A DNA stretch of 64,000 nucleotides from Lysinibacillus cavernae (lineage in GTDB: Bacteria; Bacillota; Bacilli; Bacillales_A; Planococcaceae), in the NCBI RefSeq assembly GCF_009724685.1, contig NZ_WMEF01000009.1, forward strand, positions 124,001-188,000. Direction: 5' to 3'. The notes below the pieces were generated by a model. That model did not search any database, was not told the origin of the DNA, and was given only the letters and a program-made list of their open reading frames with translations. Shown in pieces: positions 40,577 through 50,093 of this stretch (its first letter is position 1; each line of letters opens with the position of its first letter). The translations under genes were made by a program, and so were the position numbers.

Positions 40577-40993
40577 TTATCCACCTTTACAATTCATTTA
40601 CAAACAAATTATCCACAAAAGTTATCAACATATCCACATATCATTTCTATATATTGTGTAAAGTTATTTACTTGATACAATATATTCTGCTGGCCGTTCA
40701 CAGTAGTTACACTTTGTGGATAACTTTTTATCCTCTTCGATTTTATCCATAATTGGGAATGCTTTTTGCTCAGCTACAAACATGTCTAAAGCGTGTTCTA
40801 TATGGCTTTCACAGCTGTATTTTTCCATTTTTTGATGTCTCCTTATTTTCCGAAATTTCCACAAACTTATTCACAATTCAGTCTATGTTATCCACAGTCT
40901 ATTGTAACAAAGGAATGGCATGTATGGAAGAAGTGCCTTTTTTTCACTAATTTCTGTGTAGAATTAGTATTCACAATTTTCTAGTTATCCACA
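40577..40993. promoter_or_regulatory. DnaA-box cluster between rlmH and htrC
   Basis: Four exact TTATCCACA boxes: 40609-40617, 40715-40723 (minus strand, inside the small CxxH gene), 40888-40896 and 40985-40993. Near matches lie at 40577 (TTATCCACC), 40622 (TTATCAACA), 40630 (ATATCCACA) and 40867 (TTATTCACA). All but one point the same way. Eight boxes in about 420 bases is far above chance, even in AT-rich DNA. DnaA-box clusters that titrate DnaA or regulate genes are known close to the B. subtilis origin. No AT-rich unwinding trio pattern or dnaA gene is here, so this is not oriC itself. Confidence 0.8.
40664..40828 (-). CDS. CxxH/CxxC family small protein
   Basis: A 54-residue protein with two metal-type pairs: C-ESH near the start (YSCESHIEHALD) and CNYC near the end, with conserved ERPAEYIVS. 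Matches a small Bacillus family of predicted zinc-binding proteins found between htrC and rlmH. I chose ATG 40828, with AAGGAG upstream; the frame to 40864 lacks one. Function unknown. A DnaA box lies within its codons. Confidence 0.8.
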   Translation of the reverse strand: MEKYSCESHIEHALDMFVAEQKAFPIMDKIEEDKKLSTKCNYCERPAEYIVSSK

Positions 40994-41030
40994 ATATTTT
41001 ATAAAAATATCTCTTCATCCTCACAAAAAA

Positions 41031-41061
41031 AGCGATGGAGACTTTTTCAATCTCCACCGCT
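41031..41061 (-). terminator. terminator of htrC
   Basis: AGCGATGGAGA (41031-41041) pairs with TCTCCACCGCT (41051-41061, one G-U); TTTTTTT follows on the minus strand. It ends the wal operon transcript 14 bases past the htrC stop. Confidence 0.88.
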
Positions 41062-41074
41062 CTTCATTTATTCT

Positions 41075-42373
41075 TTACAATGTATTGCCGTTAGTCAATG
41101 TCAATGATAGCTCAACTATTTTACCTTGACGGTAAACTTTTAATGCAAGCTTATCACCAATTTTTTTGTCATTATATAAATGTTTGCGTAAATCAATGGC
41201 TGTTTCAATTTTTTGGCCATCCATTTCAACAATAACATCATATTGTTGGACACCTGCTTCTGATGCTGCTGAGTTGTTCATTACATCCGTTACAACAACA
41301 CCTGTTGTCACCTCAGCTGGTAATTTTAATGTTTGTTGCTGATAAAATGCTGGGACATCTGTTAAGTCTGCTAATGAAATACCCATTGTTGGACGTTTCA
41401 TTTCACCATTTTTCTCTAACTCCTCGATAATTGGAATAGCTGAATTAATGGGAATAGAGAAACCTAAACCTTCAATAGAGGATTCGGCAATTTTCATGGA
41501 GTTAATCCCTATTAATTCTCCAGCTAAGTTGACAAGTGCTCCTCCACTATTCCCTGGGTTAATGGCCGCATCTGTTTGTAATACTTCTTGTTGCCAGTCC
41601 TCCGTACCATCACCATTTAAATCTACTGGTACAGAACGGTCTTTACCAGATACAACACCAGTTGTAACAGAGCCATAGAAGTCTAAACCAAGTGGATTAC
41701 CAATGGCAATCACTGTTTCGCCTTGTTTTAACACATCGGAGTTACCGAATGTCGCAACTGTTTTTACATTTTTTGAGCTAATTGAAATGACAGCAAGGTC
41801 TGTCCAAACATCATGGCCCACTAATTGTGCTGGTTCCTTCGTTCCGTCTGGCATTGTGACCTCTAACTGTTTAGCTCCTTCAATAACGTGGTTATTTGTT
41901 ACGATAAAGGCTTTGTCACCTTCAATTTTATAAACAACACCTGAACCGCTTCCTGCTTCTTTTGTTGTTGTCGATGGTGGGCTCCAAAAGCCCTGACTTG
42001 TTATTTCTTGAATATTTGTGATCCCAACAACTGCTGCTGAAGCCTTATCAACTGCTGCGGTAACATCTGTCTTTACCTCTGTAGCCACTTGGTTAATCGT
42101 TGTATTATTTTCTCCTGTACCACTTGATGTTGTACCAGGCATTTGATTGACCAGTCCAGGTAACATAAGCCATACAAGTAAAGCACCTATAATAACACCG
42201 ATCAGACCGCTAAAGAAGTAGCCACCTTTTCCTCCGCCACTACCTTTCTTTTTTAGACGCTTGGCCTGCATTTCTTGCTCCTCGCGCTCCAGTCTTTCTT
42301 GAAGAGGTGATTTCGATATTTCATCATTTTTTAAAAAATCACTATTTTTATCATCATCTTGAAAATAACTCAT
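41075..42373 (-). CDS. htrC: HtrA-like serine protease HtrC (YyxA)
   Basis: A membrane-anchored quality-control protease. About 432 residues: a cytoplasmic, charged N-terminus, one transmembrane helix (about 50-70), a trypsin-like domain with His (TNNHVI), Asp (WTDLAVI) and Ser (NPGNSGGAL), and a C-terminal PDZ domain (about 330-425, with GVVVTDVMNNSAASEAGVQ). The active site faces outward. I chose ATG 42373, nine bases after AAAGG; ATG 42382 is too close. It follows walJ as in other bacilli, so it is probably part of the wal operon or its readthrough. Confidence 0.94.
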   Translation of the reverse strand: MSYFQDDDKNSDFLKNDEISKSPLQERLEREEQEMQAKRLKKKGSGGGKGGYFFSGLIGVIIGALLVWLMLPGLVNQMPGTTSSGTGENNTTINQVATEVKTDVTAAVDKASAAVVGITNIQEITSQGFWSPPSTTTKEAGSGSGVVYKIEGDKAFIVTNNHVIEGAKQLEVTMPDGTKEPAQLVGHDVWTDLAVISISSKNVKTVATFGNSDVLKQGETVIAIGNPLGLDFYGSVTTGVVSGKDRSVPVDLNGDGTEDWQQEVLQTDAAINPGNSGGALVNLAGELIGINSMKIAESSIEGLGFSIPINSAIPIIEELEKNGEMKRPTMGISLADLTDVPAFYQQQTLKLPAEVTTGVVVTDVMNNSAASEAGVQQYDVIVEMDGQKIETAIDLRKHLYNDKKIGDKLALKVYRQGKIVELSLTLTNGNTL

Positions 42374-42475
42374 GTTCCTCATCCTTTCGTTTACTGCTAT
42401 TTGTTAATTGTTACCCTAATCCTACAATTCAAACATTAAAATCAGATGAAAAACAAATAAAATGAGCATAAAAAT

Positions 42476-42513
42476 AGCTGCTCCATGCATTTTTTAAAAT
42501 GCGTTGAGCAGCT
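42476..42513 (-). terminator. terminator between walJ and htrC
   Basis: AGCTGCTC...GCATTTT pairs with AATGC...GAGCAGCT (42476-42513, small internal mismatch). On the minus strand it is followed by ATTTTTA. It suggests htrC also has its own promoter in 42384-42475. Confidence 0.75.
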
Positions 42514-42539
42514 TCAAGTTTTGCCTAAAGACCTCATGA

Positions 42540-43328
42540 TTAAACTGTGACTAATTTTGTTGGTTCCTCTGCATCTGTATCGTAAAGATGAACATGCTCG
42601 CCGACAAGAATACCGCAAGATTGCAAAGTTTGTGTGACACTCATGCGTGCCAGCTCTTTCATATTATTATCCTTACTTAAATGTGAAAGATAAATATTTG
42701 TAGTCTTATCGAATACAACCTCACTCATTGCGATAGCTGCATCTTCATTGGATACATGGCCTACATCACTTAAAATACGGCGTTTAATGGACCAAGGATA
42801 GCGCCCCATTTGAAGCATATTGACATCATGATTACTTTCAAAAACAAAGGAATCTGCACCACGGATAATACCTTTCATACGATCACTGACATAGCCTGTA
42901 TCTGTAATTATAACAAGCTTGCGGTCATCCTCATGGAAAGTGTAGAACATTGGATCTGCTGCATCATGTGAAACGGCAAAGGATTCAACGGCTAAAGAAC
43001 CAAAATGCTTTACTGTATCCATTTCAAATTCAAAACGTTGCTCTACAGGAATGTCCCCAACTAGCCCGTCCATTGCCTGCCACGTTTTGGCGTTTGCATA
43101 AATAGGTACATTATATTTTCGTGCCAGTACACCAATGCCTTTAATATGATCACTGTGCTCATGTGTAACAAAGATACCACTAAGCTGCTTCATATTACGA
43201 TCGACTTTTGTAAAGAGCTGCTCCATCTTTTTTCCACTAAGACCCGCATCAACGATAAAGGCATAATCGTCATTCTCTATATAAATCGAATTTCCTGTAC
43301 TGCCACTTGCTAAAACACTAAATCGCAT
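42540..43328 (-). CDS. walJ: MBL-fold exonuclease-like protein WalJ (YycJ)
   Basis: A 262-residue metallo-beta-lactamase-fold protein. Motif 1 [10 protein letters not shown] carries the metal ligands; VSHDAADPM and IITDTGYVS follow, and a further His lies in LSHLSKDN. YycJ proteins resemble DNA-processing MBL nucleases and are linked to coordination of cell division with replication in streptococci and bacilli. The start overlaps the walI stop by one base (TAATG), so translation is coupled. Last gene of walRKHIJ. Confidence 0.94.
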   Translation of the reverse strand: MRFSVLASGSTGNSIYIENDDYAFIVDAGLSGKKMEQLFTKVDRNMKQLSGIFVTHEHSDHIKGIGVLARKYNVPIYANAKTWQAMDGLVGDIPVEQRFEFEMDTVKHFGSLAVESFAVSHDAADPMFYTFHEDDRKLVIITDTGYVSDRMKGIIRGADSFVFESNHDVNMLQMGRYPWSIKRRILSDVGHVSNEDAAIAMSEVVFDKTTNIYLSHLSKDNNMKELARMSVTQTLQSCGILVGEHVHLYDTDAEEPTKLVTV

Positions 43329-44158
43329 TATTCAACTCCCCAGTCTTCTTCTTCGCTCTCTTGCTTGTCCTCCTGGATTTCGATGACTTTGCCTTCCACT
43401 GCATTCACAAAATACTCTTCTGTTTCTCCATCTGATAACTTAACTCGCACTTCCCATGTTGGCACCAATACCTGTGTACGAGTTAGTTTAACAAGCGTTG
43501 AGTAACCTAACTTCATTTGCGTAATGCGTGAATCTGGCTTGAGCTGTCCTTTTGCATACAAAGTTTGAATAATTTGAAGTGGTGGAATGACCGTTTCCTG
43601 CTGTTCCATTTCTTCAATATTATCAATCATTGTTTGTTCATACATTGTTACTTCATTGTTTGTATTCCATTTTATTTTTAATGAACCGTTGTAATAGAAC
43701 ATCCGATTATTAGTCTTTTGGAAAAAGATTGCGACACGTTCTTCACGATCTACTTTCCATAAGGCATAGGATGCTCCTTCATTTACGTTTGCAAGGACAA
43801 AATCGGTGAAGCTTGCATCATCACTCACATTTCGTAATTTAACAGGTTTCATGAAAATAGCACGAACTTTTGTATCATCATCCGGAATGTTGATTTGTTG
43901 GTTTGTATCATTAAATTCAGCCTTCGTAAATTTATGTACTTGGGCCGACATATAAGAGGCAGATTCAATATTATTTGGCAATGTACCATATGTAATATTG
44001 TCATCTTTTAAACGAGCCTCTATTGTTTTTTCACCAGGTACCTCAATATCTTTCGCTTCATTATAGCGACTTACATAAAGAAAATACAAGAAGATGTTTA
44101 AAATCAAAAAAACGAATATAAAAATAGACTTTGTTCTATTCCAATCCAGTTTTAACAC
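43328..44158 (-). CDS. walI: two-component system regulatory protein WalI (YycI)
   Basis: A 276-residue single-pass membrane protein: cytoplasmic DWNRTK, transmembrane helix (about 13-28, [16 protein letters not shown]), and extracytoplasmic domains resembling the YycH fold. With WalH it restrains the WalK kinase at the membrane. The start is unclear. GTG 44158 lies directly against the AGGAGG sequence, while a CTG nine bases on (giving [10 protein letters not shown], as B. subtilis YycI is commonly annotated) is ideally spaced. It overlaps walH. Confidence 0.92.
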   Translation of the reverse strand: MLKLDWNRTKSIFIFVFLILNIFLYFLYVSRYNEAKDIEVPGEKTIEARLKDDNITYGTLPNNIESASYMSAQVHKFTKAEFNDTNQQINIPDDDTKVRAIFMKPVKLRNVSDDASFTDFVLANVNEGASYALWKVDREERVAIFFQKTNNRMFYYNGSLKIKWNTNNEVTMYEQTMIDNIEEMEQQETVIPPLQIIQTLYAKGQLKPDSRITQMKLGYSTLVKLTRTQVLVPTWEVRVKLSDGETEEYFVNAVEGKVIEIQEDKQESEEEDWGVE

Positions 44159-45461
44159 CTCCTATTACTTCAGGTGTCAGTTTAATCCATGTACCATTAC
44201 GAATAACAAACCAACAAGGTTCGAAAGTAAATATATTCTGATCTTGATTTTGCGTTAAATAATAGCCCAAAACAATTTCATCGGTATCTGACAAGGCAAT
44301 ATTGCTAGAATTATTTAATTTCTCAGCAATTTCTGCACCAGATGGTAATTCTTTAATTTCTTTCTCTAATGAAATATCCATATCTAATGAAAAGTATGGT
44401 CGCTTATAATGGAAAATTCGGCTATCTCCCCAAATTGTCGTCATTCGTGTAATAACATGATTGCTATAGACAGGGAAACCTTGCAAATACATTTGATAAT
44501 CCATTTGGTTTTTATTAGTGTTTGTTGAAGCATAACGAAAATCTGCTGTAAATCCGCCATGCTCATTGATAAACTCAAAGCTATCCTTTAATAGCTTTGA
44601 TGGCTCAATTCGTATACTGCTTTCTGCAGCAGGATAAACATAGTTTAATGATTTGAGATTTGTATCTAATGTCATTAACGACATACCATCTGTATATTTT
44701 TCAGAGGATGCACTTTCAACATTACGCTGCACAATGTTTGGATCTGGGAATAACACATTTTTAAATAGTTCTGGTGTAATATCTTCAATAAAGTACGTAT
44801 ATTTTACAGATTCAATTTTATTGTTAGCCAAATAAAGAGATGTGTAGCCCTCTCGCTCTATTTCTTTAAACGCTTCATATTTTTTTGCAGGCTCAATGAC
44901 TTCTTGTATAAACTGATTCATGTTTGGCACACTGACATGTGATCTGAATAACGATTGATTATTGCCACTAATATAATAAACCATTAAATCTTTACTATTA
45001 TAATTACTCCAATCTATAATCATACGATTGAAAGTTGTTTCTGGTAACTCTTTATCAGCAAATTGAAAAATAGTATTAAAGGCTGAAAAAGGAACCTCTC
45101 CAGTAAAAAAGATTGTCATTCGATTATCTGCGCCAATGATCTGATTCACATAGTTTGGAGCCAGATTGTTGTTTACAGGCGCTAAGTCTAGAACATTCCA
45201 ACCTTTAAATGCTTTCATTAAATCCTTCATAGCAGCGTTAGATACTGTACCTGTAAATTCTTCATCGGAACGGAAAATAGCCTTGTATGGACGAATAATA
45301 TCCTCCATATCCTTTTGAGGCTTAATTAAAATTTCTTTTCCCTCTGTTTTTTCAATATATTTATAATCAGGCGTATAAGTCCAAACCAAAAAGGTTAAGA
45401 CCACACTTAGCATAACAAGTAGAAATAATACAACAGATTTAACGGGTTCTATATATTTCAT
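44136..45461 (-). CDS. walH: two-component system regulatory protein WalH (YycH)
   Basis: A protein of about 441 residues with one N-terminal transmembrane helix (about 9-28, SVVLFLLVMLSVVLTFLVW) and a large outer domain. It forms a complex with WalI and WalK in the membrane and lowers WalK activity. The ATG at 45461 is chosen for its spacing from AGGTG; a GTG at 45467 is also in frame. It overlaps walK upstream by 4 bases and walI downstream by about 20, so the three are translationally coupled. Confidence 0.93.
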   Translation of the reverse strand: MKYIEPVKSVVLFLLVMLSVVLTFLVWTYTPDYKYIEKTEGKEILIKPQKDMEDIIRPYKAIFRSDEEFTGTVSNAAMKDLMKAFKGWNVLDLAPVNNNLAPNYVNQIIGADNRMTIFFTGEVPFSAFNTIFQFADKELPETTFNRMIIDWSNYNSKDLMVYYISGNNQSLFRSHVSVPNMNQFIQEVIEPAKKYEAFKEIEREGYTSLYLANNKIESVKYTYFIEDITPELFKNVLFPDPNIVQRNVESASSEKYTDGMSLMTLDTNLKSLNYVYPAAESSIRIEPSKLLKDSFEFINEHGGFTADFRYASTNTNKNQMDYQMYLQGFPVYSNHVITRMTTIWGDSRIFHYKRPYFSLDMDISLEKEIKELPSGAEIAEKLNNSSNIALSDTDEIVLGYYLTQNQDQNIFTFEPCWFVIRNGTWIKLTPEVIGGVKTGLE

Positions 45462-47323
45462 TCCCACTCACCTGCCTCACCAAATTCATCTGCATCATAT
45501 GGTAATGTGAAGAAAATCGTTGTACCTTGTCCTTCTTCACTTTCAGCCCAAATCTTACCTCCATGTGCTTCAATCATTTCCTGCGCAATAGCAAGTCCCA
45601 ATCCGGTTCCTCCCATAGAACGAGCACGCGCACGGTCAACACGATAGAAACGGTCAAAAATACGACCTACGTTTTCTTTAGGAATACCCATGCCATCATC
45701 TGAAATCATGACCTTCAGCATGTCTCCTTGTCCAGTAAAGCCAAAACGAATATTACCACCATCTGGTGAATATTTAATTGCGTTTGAAATAATATTATCA
45801 ATAACTTGCGTCACCTTATCTGTATCAATTTCAACATAGAAGGAGGTTTCTGGGAATAGTCGTGCAAACTGCACTTTATCAGATTTAGCCATTTCAAATC
45901 GATCGATAATACGGTTAAAGAATGAATTGAATAAGACAATATCTTTATTCAACTCATAATCTGAACTATCCATTCGCGATAATTGTAGTAAATCATTTAC
46001 TAGACGAATCATACGCTCTGTTTCTGTTTGTGTCACATTTAAAAATGTAGGAGCAATATTTTCATCTTTCCATGCCCCATCTGCTAGTGCCTCTAAGTAA
46101 CTACGCATTGTTGTTAATGGTGTTCTTAACTCATGAGACACATTTGATACAAACTCTCGACGATCCATTTCTATTTTTTCTTGCTCCGTAATATCGTGCA
46201 GTACAGTAATAAGACCATTAATAAAGCCTGTCTCTTTCTGAATAACAGAGAAATTGGCACGTAATATATATGGTGCATCTGCTGTACTGAAGTCTAAATT
46301 GATTGCATCATTCATGTGGATTAAGTCTTCAAAGCCATATTCCTGATCAATTCCTAACACAGAAGCAATAGGGCGGCCTAATGTAATATCTCTTGAAATA
46401 TGCAGTAATTCCAGTGCAGGGTCATTGATTAGAATAATACGCCCCTTGCGGTCTGTTGCAATAACTCCATCTGTCATATTACTCAAAACCGAATCCAATT
46501 TTCGTCGTTCAGCTTCTGTTGTAGATTGCGCCTCTTGTAAACGATTGGTTAAATGATTAAAGGTGATAGCAAGCTGTCCTATTTCATCTGTACCGTATAC
46601 TCGTACTTTTCGAGAATAGTTTCCTTTCGCCATCGCCTGAGCCTGTTTTCGCATATCAGCAATTGGCTGCGTAATTGTTCGTGCAACTAGAATACCTAGG
46701 AAGATGGTAATGACTAAAGACATAGCCGTACCACCGAGGAAAATACGGTTAATATCATTCATTTGTTCAAAAACAGATTCAATATTCGCTTCAATATATA
46801 GAACACCGATGATTTCATCGTCTGGTCCTGCACCAGCTCGAATTGGGTTTGCTAATACCCAAACTCGATTTCTTGTTTTATTATCCAATTTTATGATATC
46901 AAAGAGTGTTTCTGCAGATATTGCTCGTCGCACAAGGTCAGTATTAGAGCGTTGTCCTATTAAATTTTGATTCTCAAGCTCAGATGTTGCAAGTATTCTT
47001 TGTCTATCATCAATGACACGAATTTCTAAAATATCCCCATTCGAAACATCCTTTAAACCCGTAGAAAACTCCATCACAATTGATTTTAAGCTTTCCTCTA
47101 GTTTAGGCATGCTTTCATCGCGTTCCTTTAAAATTTCTTCACGAATACTATATTGCATCAAGTCAACACGCTGAAAAATGGAATCTTGGAAGTTGCTCTT
47201 CAAATTTCGTTCTAATTCACGAGCGAAATAGATACCGATAATTTGTAAAGCAAGCAGTATTAATAAAATATAAATCAGCACTAGTTTGACATGAATGGAT
47301 TTAAAGAAGCTCACTTTCTGCAT
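45458..47323 (-). CDS. walK: sensor histidine kinase WalK (YycG)
   Basis: Essential cell-wall sensor. 621 residues: transmembrane helix 1 (about 10-30), an outer PDC/Cache-like domain (about 32-182), helix 2 (about 183-205), HAMP (about 206-258), PAS (about 265-370), HisKA with phospho-acceptor His397 in SNVSHELRTPLTTM, and HATPase_c with N box (NIISNAIKYS), G1 (ISDDGMGIP), F box (FDRFYRVD) and G2 (GTGLGLAIAQ). It phosphorylates WalR in step with lipid II/peptidoglycan status. Five bases separate it from walR. Confidence 0.97.
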   Translation of the reverse strand: MQKVSFFKSIHVKLVLIYILLILLALQIIGIYFARELERNLKSNFQDSIFQRVDLMQYSIREEILKERDESMPKLEESLKSIVMEFSTGLKDVSNGDILEIRVIDDRQRILATSELENQNLIGQRSNTDLVRRAISAETLFDIIKLDNKTRNRVWVLANPIRAGAGPDDEIIGVLYIEANIESVFEQMNDINRIFLGGTAMSLVITIFLGILVARTITQPIADMRKQAQAMAKGNYSRKVRVYGTDEIGQLAITFNHLTNRLQEAQSTTEAERRKLDSVLSNMTDGVIATDRKGRIILINDPALELLHISRDITLGRPIASVLGIDQEYGFEDLIHMNDAINLDFSTADAPYILRANFSVIQKETGFINGLITVLHDITEQEKIEMDRREFVSNVSHELRTPLTTMRSYLEALADGAWKDENIAPTFLNVTQTETERMIRLVNDLLQLSRMDSSDYELNKDIVLFNSFFNRIIDRFEMAKSDKVQFARLFPETSFYVEIDTDKVTQVIDNIISNAIKYSPDGGNIRFGFTGQGDMLKVMISDDGMGIPKENVGRIFDRFYRVDRARARSMGGTGLGLAIAQEMIEAHGGKIWAESEEGQGTTIFFTLPYDADEFGEAGEWE

Positions 47324-47328
47324 TCCTA

Positions 47329-48042
47329 TTACTCCTGTTCAGGATTTCGTAAATAATAACCTACACCACGTCGAGTAACAATCCAAGCAGGATGACTAGG
47401 ATTATCCTCAATTTTTTCACGTAAACGGCGAATTGTTACGTCAACAGTTCGTACATCACCAAAGTAATCATAGCCCCATACAGTTTGTAGTAGATGCTCT
47501 CGTGTCATAACTTGACCAATATGTTTCCCTAAATAATGAAGTAGCTCAAATTCACGATGCGTCAGTTCAATCGCCTCATCACGCTTCATTACTAAATAAG
47601 CATCAGGTTGAATGACAAGAGATCCTACGACAATTTCATTAGACTCTTCTTCAGCCTCTTCTGCTGCAGGAGCAACCACTTGTAGACGGCGCATATTAGC
47701 CTTCACACGTGCAATAAGCTCTCGTGTACTAAATGGCTTTGTCACATAATCATCTGCGCCCATTTCTAACCCTAATACTTTATCAATCTCAGAGCCTTTA
47801 GCTGTTAGCATAATAATAGGGAAGTCATATTTTTTTCGAACTTCTCTACAAACCTCCATACCATCACGCTTTGGCAGCATGATATCTAACAGCATTAAAT
47901 CTGGTTGTTCTTCCTCAACCCTTTTTAATGCCTCATCACCATCATAAGCACAAATAACTTTATAGCCTTCTTTTATTAAATTAAATTGCAAAATATCTGC
48001 GATTGGTTTTTCATCATCAACAACTAGGATTGTTTTGTTCAT
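47329..48042 (-). CDS. walR: response regulator WalR (YycF)
   Basis: 237-residue OmpR/PhoB-type regulator. Receiver domain (1-115) with Asp9, Asp10, phospho-acceptor Asp53, Thr (MLTAKGSE) and Lys (VTKPF); linker; C-terminal winged helix (about 137-233, [20 protein letters not shown]). It controls peptidoglycan hydrolases and is essential in most Firmicutes. Ribosome binding site GGGAGAGA. First gene of walRKHIJ. The gap upstream (48043-48220) should hold the operon promoter; I saw no clear WalR site in it. Confidence 0.98.
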   Translation of the reverse strand: MNKTILVVDDEKPIADILQFNLIKEGYKVICAYDGDEALKRVEEEQPDLMLLDIMLPKRDGMEVCREVRKKYDFPIIMLTAKGSEIDKVLGLEMGADDYVTKPFSTRELIARVKANMRRLQVVAPAAEEAEEESNEIVVGSLVIQPDAYLVMKRDEAIELTHREFELLHYLGKHIGQVMTREHLLQTVWGYDYFGDVRTVDVTIRRLREKIEDNPSHPAWIVTRRGVGYYLRNPEQE

Positions 48043-48220
48043 ACATTCTCTCCCTTTCGCTTTTTATCTATTCTTAAACATCGTGTATTTGTTAAATTCA
48101 CTACTCTTAACTCTATCATGCTTTCAGTTTCTATGCATTAATCGATATTCAATTCTTCTAATACTGTGACATAATGCATCCTATTTCAACAAATATTTCT
48201 CGGGAAATAATTGAAAAAGA

Positions 48221-48239
48221 CAGTCCACTATTTGGACTG
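48221..48239 (-). terminator. terminator of the M23 peptidase gene
   Basis: CAGTCCA (48221-48227) pairs with TGGACTG (48233-48239), followed on the minus strand by TCTTTTTC. It lies 18 bases past the M23 stop. Confidence 0.8.
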
Positions 48240-48256
48240 CCTCCTATTCAACATGG

Positions 48257-49720
48257 TTATCGACTTACATATGATAATGGATTAACTAAGGAACCGTTCT
48301 TTTCAACTTCAAAGTGTAAGTGTGTCCCTGTTGAATTTCCAGTGGAGCCCATAATTCCGATAACAGAGCCTCTCTCCACTACTTGTCCCACTTCAACATT
48401 AATTGAAGATAGATGTCCATAAAGTGTTGTATAACCATTGTTGTGATTAATGACAATTCGATTACCATACGTTCCTGAAGTACCAGCTGCAACGACTACA
48501 CCATTATCAGCAGCTAAAATATTATAGTTACTTGGACGAGCGATATCAATACCACGGTGGAGAGCTCCCCAACGTTCACCCATTCCACTTGAGATATAGC
48601 CCCCTACTGCTGGCCATCCAAACTCACCAGTTCCACGTGAAGAGACTACCTTTGTACCAACTACTTCGATTTGGTCTACTGGTTGTTGGACAATTTTTTC
48701 TTCTAATGCAACTTTTGAAGTTTGTTTACCATTTTCAGATGTTAATGCATATGTTGTTTCCTTTTTGCCATTAGCACCTTCTTGCTTGATTACTTTTTCG
48801 CCTTTATACATTGTAGGATCTTCTTCCACTACATTTTTAAATGGAATAACATCTGCAACTTTTTTCTTCTTTTTTACCTCAAGCGTTACAAATGGTTTTG
48901 CTACTGTCACATTTAGTTCTTGTTCAATTTGCAAAACCGTATCCACTGTAATATCAGGGTTCAAAGCTAGCAGTTCGCTTGTTGTTAAATTATGTTTTTT
49001 AGCAACTGACCCTAATACATCACCTGATTGAATTTTATATGTGTCTTGTTCTAGATAGCCAGTCATTAAATATTTTACTGCCTGTTCAGGTGATACAATA
49101 TCAGTCGGTGAAATTTTTTGTGATACCCCTGAAACTCCCTGTTTAAACGAAATATCTAGAAGACGTGATTCACCATTTTGTAAGTCTGGTAAATTATTAG
49201 TAGCTTGCTGATTTTTAGCTAATTTATCTAATTCTTGCTGAGAAACATATTGTAGCTTTAGCATCTGAACAGTTTTTTCATAAGCCTCAGTATTCTTTAA
49301 TGATACAACTGGTTTATGATCTACCATTAGTGTAAAAGCGTCGGATTTAGCAACTAAAGATTGTTCAAGTTTTGATAATGTTTCTGCATCTTTTGTTTCA
49401 TTTATAAATACTTGTTCTGGGATTATTTTAACAGCTGATCTAGCATCGATAGCTAATCCCTTGAATTGCTGACTTGCTACTTTTTCTTTTGATGCAATGA
49501 TTTCTTGAATGGCTTTTTCATCAGACACTGCACCAATGTATTCATTACCCACATAAACGTGGTAAATTTTATTTAAGTTTTCTTTGTTATATTCCTTAGC
49601 AAACCCCATATTAATCGTTAGGCTTGTCATTAAAACTGCAATAATTGAAGCCTTTTTAAAAGAAGAAAAATTGTAGGTGAATCTATTGTTTTCTTCTTTT
49701 CTTTTCCAAAACGAATTCAT
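48257..49720 (-). CDS. M23 endopeptidase with LysM and G5 domains
   Basis: An exported peptidoglycan hydrolase of 487 residues. A signal/anchor lies at about 27-44 (IIAVLMTSLTINMGFAK), then an extended region, LysM (about 228-272, YKIQSGDVLGSVAKKHNL), a G5-like domain (about 275-350), and an M23 (lysostaphin-type) zinc peptidase (about 365-485) with HRGIDIA and HLHFEV as metal ligands. ATG 49720 is preceded by GGAAGGGG; the frame runs to 49783 without one. Genes of this kind next to walRK are expected WalR targets, opening cross-links for growth. Confidence 0.92.
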   Translation of the reverse strand: MNSFWKRKEENNRFTYNFSSFKKASIIAVLMTSLTINMGFAKEYNKENLNKIYHVYVGNEYIGAVSDEKAIQEIIASKEKVASQQFKGLAIDARSAVKIIPEQVFINETKDAETLSKLEQSLVAKSDAFTLMVDHKPVVSLKNTEAYEKTVQMLKLQYVSQQELDKLAKNQQATNNLPDLQNGESRLLDISFKQGVSGVSQKISPTDIVSPEQAVKYLMTGYLEQDTYKIQSGDVLGSVAKKHNLTTSELLALNPDITVDTVLQIEQELNVTVAKPFVTLEVKKKKKVADVIPFKNVVEEDPTMYKGEKVIKQEGANGKKETTYALTSENGKQTSKVALEEKIVQQPVDQIEVVGTKVVSSRGTGEFGWPAVGGYISSGMGERWGALHRGIDIARPSNYNILAADNGVVVAAGTSGTYGNRIVINHNNGYTTLYGHLSSINVEVGQVVERGSVIGIMGSTGNSTGTHLHFEVEKNGSLVNPLSYVSR

Positions 49721-49832
49721 CAATAAAGCCCCTTCCAACTTTGCCCTATAGTAGGATGATCTACCTACAAGGATTTTTTGCACCCTTATAATGTACCATA
49801 AAGAAAATGACGTTTGAATGATTTCACCCTTT

Positions 49833-49849
49833 TGTAATGTAAATGTATT
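49833..49849 (+). promoter_or_regulatory. candidate WalR box upstream of the M23 gene
   Basis: TGTAAT-GTAAA-TGTATT fits the WalR site TGTWAH-N5-TGTWAH except for one base in the second half. It lies about 115 bases before the M23 start, in the 373-base divergent gap (49721-50093) that otherwise shows only AT-rich sequence. It reads on the strand opposite to the M23 gene. Confidence 0.3.
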
Positions 49850-50093
49850 ATTTATCTACTAATTGTTACATAGAATATAATTTAAATAGTTTATAAATAA
49901 TGTATTTTTATTCATATATTAGGTTTTAAAAAATAACTTCTCATGTCTATTGATGTATTGGATCAAATATATTAAGGCATTGGTATACTAATCTATAAAT
50001 TTTTTCAAGTGAATTTCGACTTATTACTTTTTACTTTTTTAATATTCCGATAAAATATATAAGAAGGTACACTATTTGATTGGAGCGATTAAA

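Noticed and set aside
40577-40993. The chromosomal origin oriC
   Set aside because: DnaA boxes are spread through a coding gene, there is no AT-rich unwinding tract with ordered boxes, and dnaA/dnaN are not adjacent. Gene order puts the origin beyond the right edge.
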